Origin: an uncultured Prevotella sp.
Lineage (GTDB): Bacteria; Bacteroidota; Bacteroidia; Bacteroidales; Bacteroidaceae
Length of the DNA stretch: 64,000 bases
Assembly (NCBI GenBank): GCA_900541575.1
Contig: UQKO01000001.1
Location: 1-64,000, forward strand
Direction: 5' to 3'
In this document: positions 43,496 to 52,978 of the stretch, one piece after another
Numbering within the stretch: the first letter of the stretch is position 1
Layout: each line of letters starts with the position of its first letter
The notes under the pieces: generated by a model
Told to the model about the DNA's origin: nothing
Database searches by the model: none
What the model saw: the letters and a program-made list of their open reading frames with translations, nothing else
Translations under genes and position numbers: made by a program

Positions 43496-44740
43496 TTACC
43501 TATACTGCTTCTTTCGATTGAAGAAGAAACCTACGTAGATATTGGCAAAGTTGACAGAGTTGGTAAGAGAAAGACGATCTTTGCGATACATGTATAGATG
43601 GCTGATGAGAGAACCACCAGCAAACCAATGCGCGTTATTCCAAACGATACCTACACGTGAGGTAATATCACAACTAAGTGTCTTCAAATCCATTAGAACT
43701 TCATTGCCTTTTAGCTTTTCTCCCTTACCTTTACGTAGTCCGATGGAGGGCATAACAGAAGCGCCCAATAAGCAGTTGCGAGCAAAAACCCAATTGTAGC
43801 CATACCCCGCACTTACGTAGTAATAATTGTAGTTGACGCTTGAGAACTTCAATTCTTCCACAATGTGCTCATTGCCTTCTTCTCCCAATAATATTTGCGG
43901 AAGCTTTGTATAATCAAAACTAACATGTTGCTTACTATACCCCATTCCAAGCAAAGCAGAACCACAACTCTTGCGTTGTACCGTACTTTGATTGTATGCA
44001 GCAGGATATGAAAAGTGTCGATGGTTGAATACATAGTAAGCACTAAAAGAAAGTGTATTGGCATCCAATCCCGTAAACGCTATATTGCGAACGGCATAAG
44101 GATCGACGCCTTCAAACCCCGTTGCACGACGCAGACGATAGTTGCCTGAATTTTTTATATACACGAAGTCACACCCAAGCATCGAACTATACAAACTAAA
44201 ATCAAATTCTGATGATTCTCCAAGTGCTTTAGGATGGCTCACGTCGAATGTATAACCTAAGAAAATCCACCGCCAACCAAAGTAAGGGCCTACTTTCACA
44301 TTAGGAGAAGGTTTTGTTGCAATAGTCTGCGTCACACCATTTTCATCTTTCCCCTGCAGTTTGTATACTTGAAAATAATTGGTGTTTTGCATCATCGCCG
44401 TAAAATTGTAATAATTAGGCGATATATAAGTTGTATCGTAATCATCAAAATTCTTAATAAAACGATAGAGAATACTTCCCGTATGCTTTACTTTCTTTTT
44501 CAGATTCCGCATCTTGGGATGTTGGGATACATGCATACTATCTGCTATTAAGGAATCCGATTGAAGTACAGTATCATCTTCGATGAGTTGTCGAGAATAG
44601 AGCATAGTGGGAATGCATGCCAAAGACATCCCTAATAGACACACCCGTCTTACCTGCCCCACCCCAAGGGATGAAAGGAAGGTATTCTTACAACGTCCGA
44701 ACGAACAGACACTGGAAAGAACGCGTGCAATAAGTAACAT
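43496..44740 (-). CDS. DUF4421 outer-membrane-like protein
   Basis: A 414-residue protein with an N-terminal export signal (about 30-50: VRRVCLLGMSLACIPTMLYS) after an unusual 29-residue leader, so the true start may be internal (for example the GTG at residue 27). The rest alternates amphipathic strands: YFGWRWIFLGYTFDVSHPKA, FSAYYVFNHRHFSYPAAYNQ, YYYVSAGYGYNWVFARNCLL and NFANIYVGFFFNRKKQYR. This is the DUF4421 beta-barrel pattern of Bacteroidetes; its role is unknown. It starts 17 bp after the oxidoreductase stop. Confidence 0.78.
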   Translation of the reverse strand: MLLIARVLSSVCSFGRCKNTFLSSLGVGQVRRVCLLGMSLACIPTMLYSRQLIEDDTVLQSDSLIADSMHVSQHPKMRNLKKKVKHTGSILYRFIKNFDDYDTTYISPNYYNFTAMMQNTNYFQVYKLQGKDENGVTQTIATKPSPNVKVGPYFGWRWIFLGYTFDVSHPKALGESSEFDFSLYSSMLGCDFVYIKNSGNYRLRRATGFEGVDPYAVRNIAFTGLDANTLSFSAYYVFNHRHFSYPAAYNQSTVQRKSCGSALLGMGYSKQHVSFDYTKLPQILLGEEGNEHIVEELKFSSVNYNYYYVSAGYGYNWVFARNCLLGASVMPSIGLRKGKGEKLKGNEVLMDLKTLSCDITSRVGIVWNNAHWFAGGSLISHLYMYRKDRLSLTNSVNFANIYVGFFFNRKKQYR

Positions 44741-44757
44741 GAGAAAACGTTTTACTA

Positions 44758-45738
44758 TCAGATCTTACCAAGAATGCGATCTACGACCCAGTTTACAGGA
44801 GTTGCACTAACAGAATCACACTTACAAATAGCCTTATTTTGCAAATGTTCTACTATCAACTTAATCAAAGGCAATTGCACATATTTGGGATTAGGCACAA
44901 TAAATTCTTGTCGTCCTTGTTCGTTTTGAAGCAAAATAGGCTGATAAGTAAACACCGAGAATGAGAGAGACCCTCTGTTTCCTATAATATCAATACGATC
45001 TTCTTTTGCTGATTCATGAGCTACAAAGCACCAGGAGCCAGAACCGGGAAGACCATTATCAAACTTAAAACAAGCACTTACAGAATCCTCCGTAGGATAA
45101 AGTCCACCGCGATTAGCTTTCATTCCCTCAGCCTCCAATATAGGCCCAAATAGTTCTTGTAGCAAATCAATCTGATGGGGAGCCAAATCATAGAAATAAC
45201 CGCCACCAGCAATATCGGCTTGCACACGCCATGGAAGATTCGTTTCATTATAATCCAAATCGCGTGGAGGGACAGCAAAACGAATTTGTACATTCACCAC
45301 TTTACCCACGGCACCATTGTCTATCAGTTCCTTTACCTTTTGAAAATAAGGAAGATAGCGACGATAATAGGCAACGAAACAGGGTACGCCCGTTTTTTCT
45401 GCAATTCGATTGATGCGACAGCAATCTTCATAGTTGGAAGCCATTGGCTTCTCCACATAAACAGCTTTGCCACTTTTCATTGCCATAATTGCATAAGTTG
45501 CATGCGTTGAAGGTGGAGTCGCAATATACACTGCATTCACTTCTGAATCATTTATCAATTCCTGCGCATCAGTATACCATCGCTTTATGCCATGCCTTTC
45601 GGCGTAAGAACGTGCACGCTCTTCCTTACGGCTCATTACTGCCACGATTTTAGATCCCTCTATAAGATTAAAAGCAGGACCACTTTTCTTTTCGGTCACT
45701 TCGCCACAGCCTATAAAGCCCCAACATACCTGATTCAT
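44758..45738 (-). CDS. Gfo/Idh/MocA-family oxidoreductase
   Basis: A 326-residue NAD(P)-dependent sugar or polyol dehydrogenase. The Rossmann start is CWGFIGCGEVTEKKSGPAF (5-23), and the catalytic-lysine motif VEKPMASNYEDC appears near residue 94. The C-terminal half has the family's beta-sheet domain, with ADIAGGGYFYDLAPHQIDLL carrying the conserved G-G-x-x-x-D-x-x-x-H. Substrate is not predictable. It is upstream of the DUF4421 gene by 17 bp, which implies co-transcription. Confidence 0.9.
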   Translation of the reverse strand: MNQVCWGFIGCGEVTEKKSGPAFNLIEGSKIVAVMSRKEERARSYAERHGIKRWYTDAQELINDSEVNAVYIATPPSTHATYAIMAMKSGKAVYVEKPMASNYEDCCRINRIAEKTGVPCFVAYYRRYLPYFQKVKELIDNGAVGKVVNVQIRFAVPPRDLDYNETNLPWRVQADIAGGGYFYDLAPHQIDLLQELFGPILEAEGMKANRGGLYPTEDSVSACFKFDNGLPGSGSWCFVAHESAKEDRIDIIGNRGSLSFSVFTYQPILLQNEQGRQEFIVPNPKYVQLPLIKLIVEHLQNKAICKCDSVSATPVNWVVDRILGKI

Positions 45739-45769
45739 ATACTTCGTTTTTAGCCATTATCGAAAACAA

Positions 45770-45838
45770 CAAAGCATTAAGTATAAAGTTAGTATCATCC
45801 ATGCTTTGAAGGACTATTCCTTTATACTTAACACTTTG
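45770..45838. terminator. Long stem-loop downstream of carB
   Basis: TTAAGTATAAAG (45777-45788) and CTTTATACTTAA (45820-45831) are perfect arms. Outer CAAAG and CTTTG extend the stem past a 2-nt mismatch, over a 31-nt loop. It lies 3' of carB on the minus strand and may end the purF-carA-carB transcript. Confidence 0.6.
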
Positions 45839-45917
45839 CGTATCATTTCTGCCTTTAAGGAGACAGTTCCTATGAGAGATCTTCTTTAGGCCAATACCTC
45901 AAGAAAGAGCCCTTTGA

Positions 45918-48900
45918 TTAATATTCCTGCCAACATTTGATTTCCAAATCATCTAATTTCTGAGAACAGAAAGCATAGATGAAAGCAGAAGCCAAACGAG
46001 CATTTGTAATTAAAGGAACATTTAGGTCGATTGCTGCACGACGAATTTTGTAGCCATTACTCAACTCGCCCGTAGAAAGATTCTTAGGTACATTTACTAC
46101 CATATCAATCTCCTTGTTGTGGAGCATATCGAGTGCTTGCGGCTGTTGTCCCTCTTCACTAGGCCAATGTACGAGCGTATTCTCTATGCCATTTTCTGTG
46201 AGATAACGACTTGTACCTGGAGTTGCAAATAGTTTATAGCCATGATCACGAAGCATTGCACTCGCAGCGAGCATTTCAGCCTTTTGTTTGCCATCACCCG
46301 TTGAAAGTAGGATATTCTTTGCCGGAATACGCTGCCCTACAGAAAGCATTGCTTTAAGCAAAGCGGAACGTGAATCCTCGCCCAAACAGCCTACTTCACC
46401 CGTCGAAGCCATATCTACGCCTAATACAGGATCGGCCTTCTGCAAGCGATTAAATGAGAATTGCGATGCTTTCACACCTACATAATCAAGATCGAACAAG
46501 CTCTTAGCTGGTTTCTCTACAGGTAAGCCCAGCATGATGCGAGTTGCAAGTTCAATAAGATTGATTTTGAGCACTTTACTCACAAATGGGAAAGAGCGCG
46601 AAGCACGTAGATTACATTCAATCACCTTGATATCATTTTCACGAGCCAAGTATTGGATATTAAATGGCCCGGAGATATGAAGTTCTTTAGCAATCTGCTT
46701 TGAAATCTTCTTAATGCGGCGTGCTGTTTCTACATAGAGCTTCTGAGGCGGGAACTGAATTGTGGCATCACCAGAGTGAACACCTGCAAATTCTATGTGT
46801 TCGGAAATAGCATAAGCAATGATTTCGCCATCCTTGGCTACGGCATCCATTTCCACCTCCTTGGCATGCTGCATGAATCTGCTTACCACTACAGGATGTT
46901 TCTTTGATACATTGGCAGCCAATTTCAAGAAGCGTTCGAGTTCCTCTTGATTAGAGCAAACATTCATCGCAGCGCCCGAGAGCACATAAGACGGACGAAC
47001 CAATACAGGGAAGCCCACTTGCTTGATAAATTCTTGGATGTCGTCCATAGAAGTCAACGCACTCCATTCAGGCTGATCCACACCAATGCGATTGAGCATA
47101 GCCGAGAATTTCTCGCGATCCTCAGCATTGTCAATATACTTAGCTTGCGTGCCGAGCAGATTTACATTTTCTGCATCAAGACGCATAGCCAAATTATTAG
47201 GAATCTGACCACCAGTACTTACTATCACACCATAAGGACATTCCAAATCGAGAATATCCATTACGCGCTCAAACGTAAGTTCATCGAAATAGAGACGATC
47301 GCACATATCATAGTCGGTCGAAACTGTTTCGGGATTATAATTAATCATGATCGAACGATAGCCCTCCTTACGAATGGTATTGAGTGCCTGTACACCACAC
47401 CAGTCGAATTCTACAGAAGAACCGATGCGATAGGCTCCCGAACCCAATACGACTACCGAACGCTTATCTTTTTCAAAACTTATATCATGTGCCACACCGC
47501 TATAAGTCAAATACAAATAGTTGGTCTGAGCAGGGTACTCAGCAGCCAACGTGTCGATTTGCTTCACAACGGGAAGTATACCAGCTTGCTTACGACGTGC
47601 ACGAACAGCGAGAATTGCCTTCTCTATGTCCATTTCTTGTTCCATGCCGACAGCACGAGCTATCTGGAAATCCGTGAAACCTTGAACTTTTGCCTTACGC
47701 AAGAGGTCATTGCTAAGCACATTAATAGATGTGCAATTATGAAGTTCTTGATCGGTTTGATGAATCTTGTAAAGCTTTTGCAAGAACCAACGATCGATCT
47801 TGGTCAAATCATGAATTTGGTCGATAGTGTAACCTGCCTTAAATGCCTTTTCTATAACGAAGATACGCTTATCAGTAGGCTCTCTCAAGGCTTCATCTAC
47901 ATTATCAATCTTCAGTTCCTTATTATCTACAAAGCCGTGCATGCCCTGACCAATCATACGAAGACCTTTCTGAATTACTTCCTCGAAAGTACGTCCGATG
48001 GCCATTACTTCGCCTACCGACTTCATTGAAGATCCTAATTCGCGATCTACTCCATGGAATTTACCCAAGTCCCAACGAGGAATCTTGCACACCACGTAAT
48101 CCAAAGCTGGTTCGAAGAAAGCAGATGTAGTTTTCGTTACAGAGTTCTTCAAGTCAAAGAGTCCGTAGCCCAAACCAAGCTTAGCAGCCACAAAAGCCAA
48201 GGGATAACCCGTAGCTTTAGAAGCCAAGGCTGAAGAACGAGAGAGGCGAGCATTTACCTCAATCACGCGATAATCTTCGCTATTGGGATCAAAGGCATAT
48301 TGCACATTGCATTCACCCACAATACCCACGTGACGAACAATGCGAATAGAAAGTTCACGAAGTTTGTGATACTCTGAATTTGTAAGCGTCTGAGAAGGAG
48401 CTATTACGATACTTTCGCCCGTGTGAATACCCAGTGGATCGAAATTTTCCATATTACATACCGTAATACAGTTGTCGAAGCGGTCGCGTACTACCTCGTA
48501 CTCTACTTCTTTCCAACCCTTCAAACTCTTCTCTACCAATACTTGCGGAGAGAAAGAGAAGGCTTTTTCTGCCAACTTGTTCAGTTCTTCTTCATTGTCA
48601 CAAAAACCAGAACCAAGGCCTCCCAATGCATAAGCCGCACGCAAAATTACAGGATAACCAAGATTTGCTGCAGCCTTACGAGCCTGTTCTATGGTTTCAC
48701 AAGCTTCGCTCTTTATCGTCTTAACGTCAATCTCGTTGAGTTTCTCGACGAAAAGTTCGCGATCTTCCGTATCCATAATTGCTTGTACGGGAGTACCCAG
48801 CACCTTCAAGTTATACTTTTCAAGAATACCTTGTTCGTAAAGCTGCACACCACAGTTGAGCGCCGTTTGGCCACCAAATGCTAGCATAATACCATCAGGT

Positions 48901-49136
48901 TGTTCCTTCTGAATTACGCGTTCCACAAAATAAGGCGTTACAGGCAAGAAGTAGATACGATCTGCCACGCCCTCCGAAGTCTGCACCGTAGCGATGTTCG
49001 GGTTGATCAAGATGGTTTCAATACCTTCTTCCTTCAGTGCTTTAAGGGCTTGTGAACCTGAATAGTCAAATTCTCCAGCTTCACCGATTTTCAGTGCGCC
49101 TGAACCAAGGAGAAGAACTTTCTTTATCGTAGTCAT
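45918..49136 (-). CDS. carB: Carbamoyl-phosphate synthase large subunit
   Basis: Makes carbamoyl phosphate for pyrimidine and arginine synthesis. The 1072-residue protein has two ATP-grasp halves: VLLLGSGALKIGEAGEFDYS starts the first, and VVVLGSGAYRIGSSVEFDWC the second. Each has the matching IEVNARLSRSSALASKATGY and IECNLRASRSFPFVSKVLKI metal/ATP site. A C-terminal MGS-like domain (about 940-1072) is the allosteric part. ATG 49136 is chosen over ATG 49175 because family members begin M-x-x-I-K-K-V-L-L-L-G. The carA gene ends 77 bp upstream, and purF precedes that. Confidence 0.96.
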   Translation of the reverse strand: MTTIKKVLLLGSGALKIGEAGEFDYSGSQALKALKEEGIETILINPNIATVQTSEGVADRIYFLPVTPYFVERVIQKEQPDGIMLAFGGQTALNCGVQLYEQGILEKYNLKVLGTPVQAIMDTEDRELFVEKLNEIDVKTIKSEACETIEQARKAAANLGYPVILRAAYALGGLGSGFCDNEEELNKLAEKAFSFSPQVLVEKSLKGWKEVEYEVVRDRFDNCITVCNMENFDPLGIHTGESIVIAPSQTLTNSEYHKLRELSIRIVRHVGIVGECNVQYAFDPNSEDYRVIEVNARLSRSSALASKATGYPLAFVAAKLGLGYGLFDLKNSVTKTTSAFFEPALDYVVCKIPRWDLGKFHGVDRELGSSMKSVGEVMAIGRTFEEVIQKGLRMIGQGMHGFVDNKELKIDNVDEALREPTDKRIFVIEKAFKAGYTIDQIHDLTKIDRWFLQKLYKIHQTDQELHNCTSINVLSNDLLRKAKVQGFTDFQIARAVGMEQEMDIEKAILAVRARRKQAGILPVVKQIDTLAAEYPAQTNYLYLTYSGVAHDISFEKDKRSVVVLGSGAYRIGSSVEFDWCGVQALNTIRKEGYRSIMINYNPETVSTDYDMCDRLYFDELTFERVMDILDLECPYGVIVSTGGQIPNNLAMRLDAENVNLLGTQAKYIDNAEDREKFSAMLNRIGVDQPEWSALTSMDDIQEFIKQVGFPVLVRPSYVLSGAAMNVCSNQEELERFLKLAANVSKKHPVVVSRFMQHAKEVEMDAVAKDGEIIAYAISEHIEFAGVHSGDATIQFPPQKLYVETARRIKKISKQIAKELHISGPFNIQYLARENDIKVIECNLRASRSFPFVSKVLKINLIELATRIMLGLPVEKPAKSLFDLDYVGVKASQFSFNRLQKADPVLGVDMASTGEVGCLGEDSRSALLKAMLSVGQRIPAKNILLSTGDGKQKAEMLAASAMLRDHGYKLFATPGTSRYLTENGIENTLVHWPSEEGQQPQALDMLHNKEIDMVVNVPKNLSTGELSNGYKIRRAAIDLNVPLITNARLASAFIYAFCSQKLDDLEIKCWQEY

Positions 49137-49213
49137 GTATGGAATTTCTTTAAGATTTATAAGGTGATGAATCATTACTCAAAAATTAGCAATTCCTTTC
49201 ACCTCACAAGGAT

Positions 49214-50299
49214 TTATTTATTCAGTAATTTCACAAACTCATCAAACAGGAATTCCGTATCTACCGGACCTGAGCAAGCTTCTGGATGGAACTGTGCTGA
49301 GAACCAAGGATTCGTCTTATGACGTACACCTTCGTTAGAGCCATCATTCATATTAATAAAATAAGGTTCCCAATCAGCAGAGAGCGTACGACTATCAACA
49401 GCATAGCCATGATTCTGTGAAGTAACGAAACAGCGATTAGTGCCTACCATGCGAACGGGCTGATTATGGCTACGATGGCCATACTTCAATTTATAGATAG
49501 TAGCACCTGCTGCCTTTGACAAGAGTTGGTTACCCATACAGATTCCCATACAAGGACGCACATTGGGATTGGCCAAGAATTTCTTGATATTGTTAACGGC
49601 ATCTACACAAGTATCAGGGTCGCCAGGACCATTGGCAAGGAAAAGGCCGTCAAACTCCATGTCGTTGAAATCATAGTTCCAAGGCACACGAATTACTTCC
49701 ACTCCACGATTTATAAGACAACGAATGATGTTGTTCTTCACACCGCAGTCAACGAGTACTACCTTTTTAAGACCTTTGCCTTCGTTATACCTAATAATTT
49801 CCTTGCATGATACTTGGGCTACATAGTTCACCCCTTCATATTCTGCTGAAGGAATATTATCAGGAGCATCGTCGAAGAGAATTTTACCCATCATCACTCC
49901 ATGTTCACGCAACACTTTGGTCAATTCTCGAGTATCTATCCCCGTGATTCCTGGCACTTTCTCACGTTTAAGCCAATCTCCGAGGCTTTCCACAGCATTC
50001 CAATGGCTGTATTGTTCACTATAATCGCTCACGACGATAGCCGATGCATAGATGCGATCACTTTCCATGTAAGTGGCGAGACCATTTTCTTCTACAGTGA
50101 AGGGGGGGACACCATAGTTGCCTACGAGAGGATAAGTCAAAGCCATAAGCTGACCTGCATACGATGGATCCGTCAAACTCTCAGGATAGCCCATCATGGC
50201 AGTATTGAATACCACTTCTCCCGCCACAGGAGCTTCATAACCAAACGACTGACCATGAAATTGAGTTCCGTCGTCAAGAACTAATGTTACGTTACGCAT
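49214..50299 (-). CDS. carA: Carbamoyl-phosphate synthase small subunit
   Basis: The 361-residue glutaminase subunit that feeds ammonia to CarB. The N-terminal domain has GQSFGYEAPVAGEVVFNTAM and TGIDTRELTKVLREHGVMMG. The class I glutamine amidotransferase domain has FLANGPGDPDTC and CMGICMGNQLLSKAAGA with the nucleophilic Cys, plus SQNHGYAVD and AQFHPEACSGP with the His-Glu pair. It sits between purF (55 bp upstream) and carB. Confidence 0.96.
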   Translation of the reverse strand: MRNVTLVLDDGTQFHGQSFGYEAPVAGEVVFNTAMMGYPESLTDPSYAGQLMALTYPLVGNYGVPPFTVEENGLATYMESDRIYASAIVVSDYSEQYSHWNAVESLGDWLKREKVPGITGIDTRELTKVLREHGVMMGKILFDDAPDNIPSAEYEGVNYVAQVSCKEIIRYNEGKGLKKVVLVDCGVKNNIIRCLINRGVEVIRVPWNYDFNDMEFDGLFLANGPGDPDTCVDAVNNIKKFLANPNVRPCMGICMGNQLLSKAAGATIYKLKYGHRSHNQPVRMVGTNRCFVTSQNHGYAVDSRTLSADWEPYFINMNDGSNEGVRHKTNPWFSAQFHPEACSGPVDTEFLFDEFVKLLNK

Positions 50300-50354
50300 A
50301 TTATTGAGTTGATGAGTATTTTCTTATATATAGAATGTGTACTTAATAGATAGT

Positions 50355-52238
50355 CTACGCTTTATATTGATGTTCGAAGTAGTTAATAAAAGCTTCGTTC
50401 ACCCGTTTGTTACCCCCAGGTGTAGGATAATGGCCTGAGAAATACCAATCACCTGGAGAATGCGGACACGCGCGATGCAATCCGTCAAGACTTTGGTATA
50501 CTATATGAATCTCAGTAGTCACACCTTCTGGACGAAGCATTTCTGCCATCTTTTCAGAAATTTCCTCCGTAGTGAAAGGCTTGTATACTTCTCTCACATA
50601 GTTAATCACCTGCTCTTTGGGGAAATTCTCTTGTGCCTTGCATTTTTTGTATATATTCTTAAGACGATCTTGTAAGCCACGATCACGATGTAAAGCAATA
50701 GCAGCACGGAAAGCAATAAACTCTTCCATATGTGCCATGTCAATACCATAATAATCGGGATAGCGCACTTGCGGTGAAGAACTCACCACTACAATGCGTT
50801 TGGGATGTAAACGATCCATGATACGAATCACACTTTCACGTAACGTTGTTCCACGAACAATGCTATCGTCGATTACCACGAGATTGTCCACACCTGGACG
50901 AATCGAACCATAAGTAATATCATATACATGAGCTGCAAGATCATTACGGGAATTGCCTTCTGCAATAAAAGTACGCATCTTTATATCCTTCCATGCCAAC
51001 TTTTCTGAACGAATGCGGCGAGAAAGAATCTCGTAAAGTTTTTCGTGCGTAATATTGCTTCCCAGCTTTTCTATTTCCTCTGCTTTTTGGCGATTTAAGC
51101 ACTCGTCAAACCCCTGCAACATGCCATAATAGGCAGCCTCAGCAGTATTGGGAATATAACCTAGCACCGTATTGTCTAGCTCGCCATTAACCGCTTTCAA
51201 AATCGGTTCAACCAAAGTACGTCCTAGCTCCTTACGTTCGCGATAAATATCCACATCCGATCCACGGCTAAAGTAAACTCTTTCAAAAGAACAAGCAGCA
51301 TACTTCTGCGGTTCTAGTACACGTTCCACTTGGATTTTCCCTGATTTCGATACAAAAAGACCTTGACCAGGAAGCAATTCATGCACTTTATCCGCATCCA
51401 AATCAAATGCAGTCTGTATCACGGGACGCTCCGAAGCCACTACCACAATTTCTTCATCGCGATAGTAGAATGCAGGACGTATACCCCACGGATCGCGTAA
51501 TGTAAACATCTCACCCGATCCTGTTGTACCGCATACCACGTAGCCACCATCCCACACAGGAGCAGACTGCGAGAGTACATTTTTCAGATTGATATGATTT
51601 TCAATATAGGTCGTAATGTCTATATTCTCAAGACCCTTACTTTTTGCCTCTTCATAGCAACGCTCACTTTCTCGATCGAGCCTATGCCCTAATTGTTCAA
51701 GAAGCAAATACGTGTCCGACACCATTCGAGGATGCTGCCCCTTCACGGCAATTGCCTTGAAAATTTCGGGTACATTCGTCATATTAAAGTTCGCACAGAT
51801 GCAGAGGTTTTTTGCACGCCAATTATTGCGACGCAGAAATGGATGAACATACGAAAGGCCACTCTTGCCGGTGGTAGAATACCGGAGGTGGCCCATATAT
51901 ATTTCACCGGCAAACGGCACGTAGCGGGCTGCAAAGTCCGCATCATGCAACTGTTCGCTTGAAAAATTGCTAATATCCTTATGTACGTTACCAAAAATCT
52001 CTTGTATAGCCCCACCGCCCAAGCCGCGTTGCCGAAACATAAATTCCTCACCTGGAGCAGCCTGCATTTTCACGCAAGCAAGCCCTGCACCCTCTTGACC
52101 GCGATTATGCTGCTTTTCCATCAGCAAGTAGAGCTTATTCAAGCCATACATCCACGTGCCATATTTCTTTTCATAATAACTGAGCGGCTTGAGCAATCTT
52201 ACCATTGCCACACCACACTCATGTTTCAAAGGTTCCAT
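50355..52238 (-). CDS. purF: Amidophosphoribosyltransferase-like class II amidotransferase
   Basis: A 627-residue PurF-type enzyme, which makes phosphoribosylamine from PRPP and glutamine. It starts MEPLKHECGVAMVRLL: Cys8 would be the N-terminal nucleophile after cleavage of a 7-residue propeptide. The glutaminase domain has MEKQHNRGQEGAGLACV and GHLRYSTTG. The PRPP motif is NLVVIDDSIVRGTTLRESV, in the phosphoribosyltransferase half. It is long for PurF (usually about 470-510), with an extra C-terminal part of roughly 80 residues. A second, shorter PurF may exist elsewhere. ATG 52238 is preferred since a -7 box lies at 52272-52265, downstream of the ATG at 52289. It is the first gene of a purF-carA-carB operon. 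Confidence 0.9.
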   Translation of the reverse strand: MEPLKHECGVAMVRLLKPLSYYEKKYGTWMYGLNKLYLLMEKQHNRGQEGAGLACVKMQAAPGEEFMFRQRGLGGGAIQEIFGNVHKDISNFSSEQLHDADFAARYVPFAGEIYMGHLRYSTTGKSGLSYVHPFLRRNNWRAKNLCICANFNMTNVPEIFKAIAVKGQHPRMVSDTYLLLEQLGHRLDRESERCYEEAKSKGLENIDITTYIENHINLKNVLSQSAPVWDGGYVVCGTTGSGEMFTLRDPWGIRPAFYYRDEEIVVVASERPVIQTAFDLDADKVHELLPGQGLFVSKSGKIQVERVLEPQKYAACSFERVYFSRGSDVDIYRERKELGRTLVEPILKAVNGELDNTVLGYIPNTAEAAYYGMLQGFDECLNRQKAEEIEKLGSNITHEKLYEILSRRIRSEKLAWKDIKMRTFIAEGNSRNDLAAHVYDITYGSIRPGVDNLVVIDDSIVRGTTLRESVIRIMDRLHPKRIVVVSSSPQVRYPDYYGIDMAHMEEFIAFRAAIALHRDRGLQDRLKNIYKKCKAQENFPKEQVINYVREVYKPFTTEEISEKMAEMLRPEGVTTEIHIVYQSLDGLHRACPHSPGDWYFSGHYPTPGGNKRVNEAFINYFEHQYKA

Positions 52239-52264
52239 TCGCTTGAGACTTTGGTTTTCGTCTG

Positions 52265-52272
52265 CAAAGTTA
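52265..52272 (-). promoter_or_regulatory. purF-carA-carB promoter -7 box
   Basis: Minus strand TAACTTTG, 26 nt before ATG 52238. It fixes the purF start and drives the nucleotide operon. Confidence 0.7.
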
Positions 52273-52375
52273 GTGCAATTCGAGCGCATAACAAAGTGAA
52301 AGTCGAAGATTTTCTCTTTGCCATGACGAGAAGGAATACTCCTTCTATATTAGCAGCAAGAATCAAAAACTCTGC

Positions 52376-52419
52376 GTACATCCTATAAAGGCAACCTACA
52401 CCACCTTTATAGGACGTAC
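52376..52419 (-). terminator. Terminator of the 100-residue membrane protein gene
   Basis: GTACATCCTATAAAGG (52376-52391) pairs 15/16 with CCTTTATAGGACGTAC (52404-52419). On the minus strand a T-run follows. Confidence 0.85.
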
Positions 52420-52433
52420 ACAAAGGGTTGCCA

Positions 52434-52736
52434 CTATCGCCACTTACAAAGTCCGCTCTTCTTAACGCTTTGATAAAACAGGCAGATGAATAACGCGCGC
52501 CATCCCAAACTCATTGCAAAAGGGAACAGTGCAGCCAATAGCATGATTTGTGCATACAACACATAGACACTTTGCCTTGGAGTAAAGGAGCGTTCAAGCA
52601 ACACACTATAAAAACGAGCCATCACGTGCATCATGTGAGCTTTTCCTAACATACGAGTCACCACTTGCAACGACAAAACATCAAGAATAGAAAAATTACG
52701 AGTTTGCTTCTCAAGGATTATTTCATTCTTTTGCAT
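52434..52736 (-). CDS. Small membrane protein, unknown function
   Basis: A 100-residue protein. The N-terminal 30 residues are hydrophilic (MQKNEIILEKQTRNFSILDV). One or two hydrophobic segments fall at about 58-78 (YVLYAQIMLLAALFPFAMSL) and 80-90. The C-terminus is basic (KKSGLCKWR). A strong terminator 15 nt after the stop supports a real gene. I recognise no family. Confidence 0.6.
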   Translation of the reverse strand: MQKNEIILEKQTRNFSILDVLSLQVVTRMLGKAHMMHVMARFYSVLLERSFTPRQSVYVLYAQIMLLAALFPFAMSLGWRALFICLFYQSVKKSGLCKWR

Positions 52737-52978
52737 AGTTCTAAGAGTTTTATTATCTGTATTATTCCTTATTTGCCTGCAAAGGAAATGTTAAAGTGTG
52801 ACAGAACGCAACAATCGCAAAATAAAACGTTAAAAAACAGCCACAATCCGCATTTTTATCTCTTTTTCCTCTTCTCCTCTCCGGTGCTGGGCAAGAAAGG
52901 CCCTTTACTTTGCCACTCAGCATGAAGATACGGCCTTCCTTCGGGTCACAGGAAATCGCCTCTCTGCATAGATGGGAT
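52737..52978. other. Gap before the second structured repeat
   Basis: Nothing gene-like is seen. The sequence is T/C-rich between 52850 and 52890. Confidence 0.5.

Noticed and set aside
46947..48029. 360-codon open frame opposite carB
   Set aside because: It lies wholly antisense to the conserved carB coding sequence and has low-quality composition (Ile/His/Arg-rich).
52239..52289. Upstream ATG for the purF-like gene
   Set aside because: The extra codons contain the -7 box TAACTTTG, so they are promoter, not protein.
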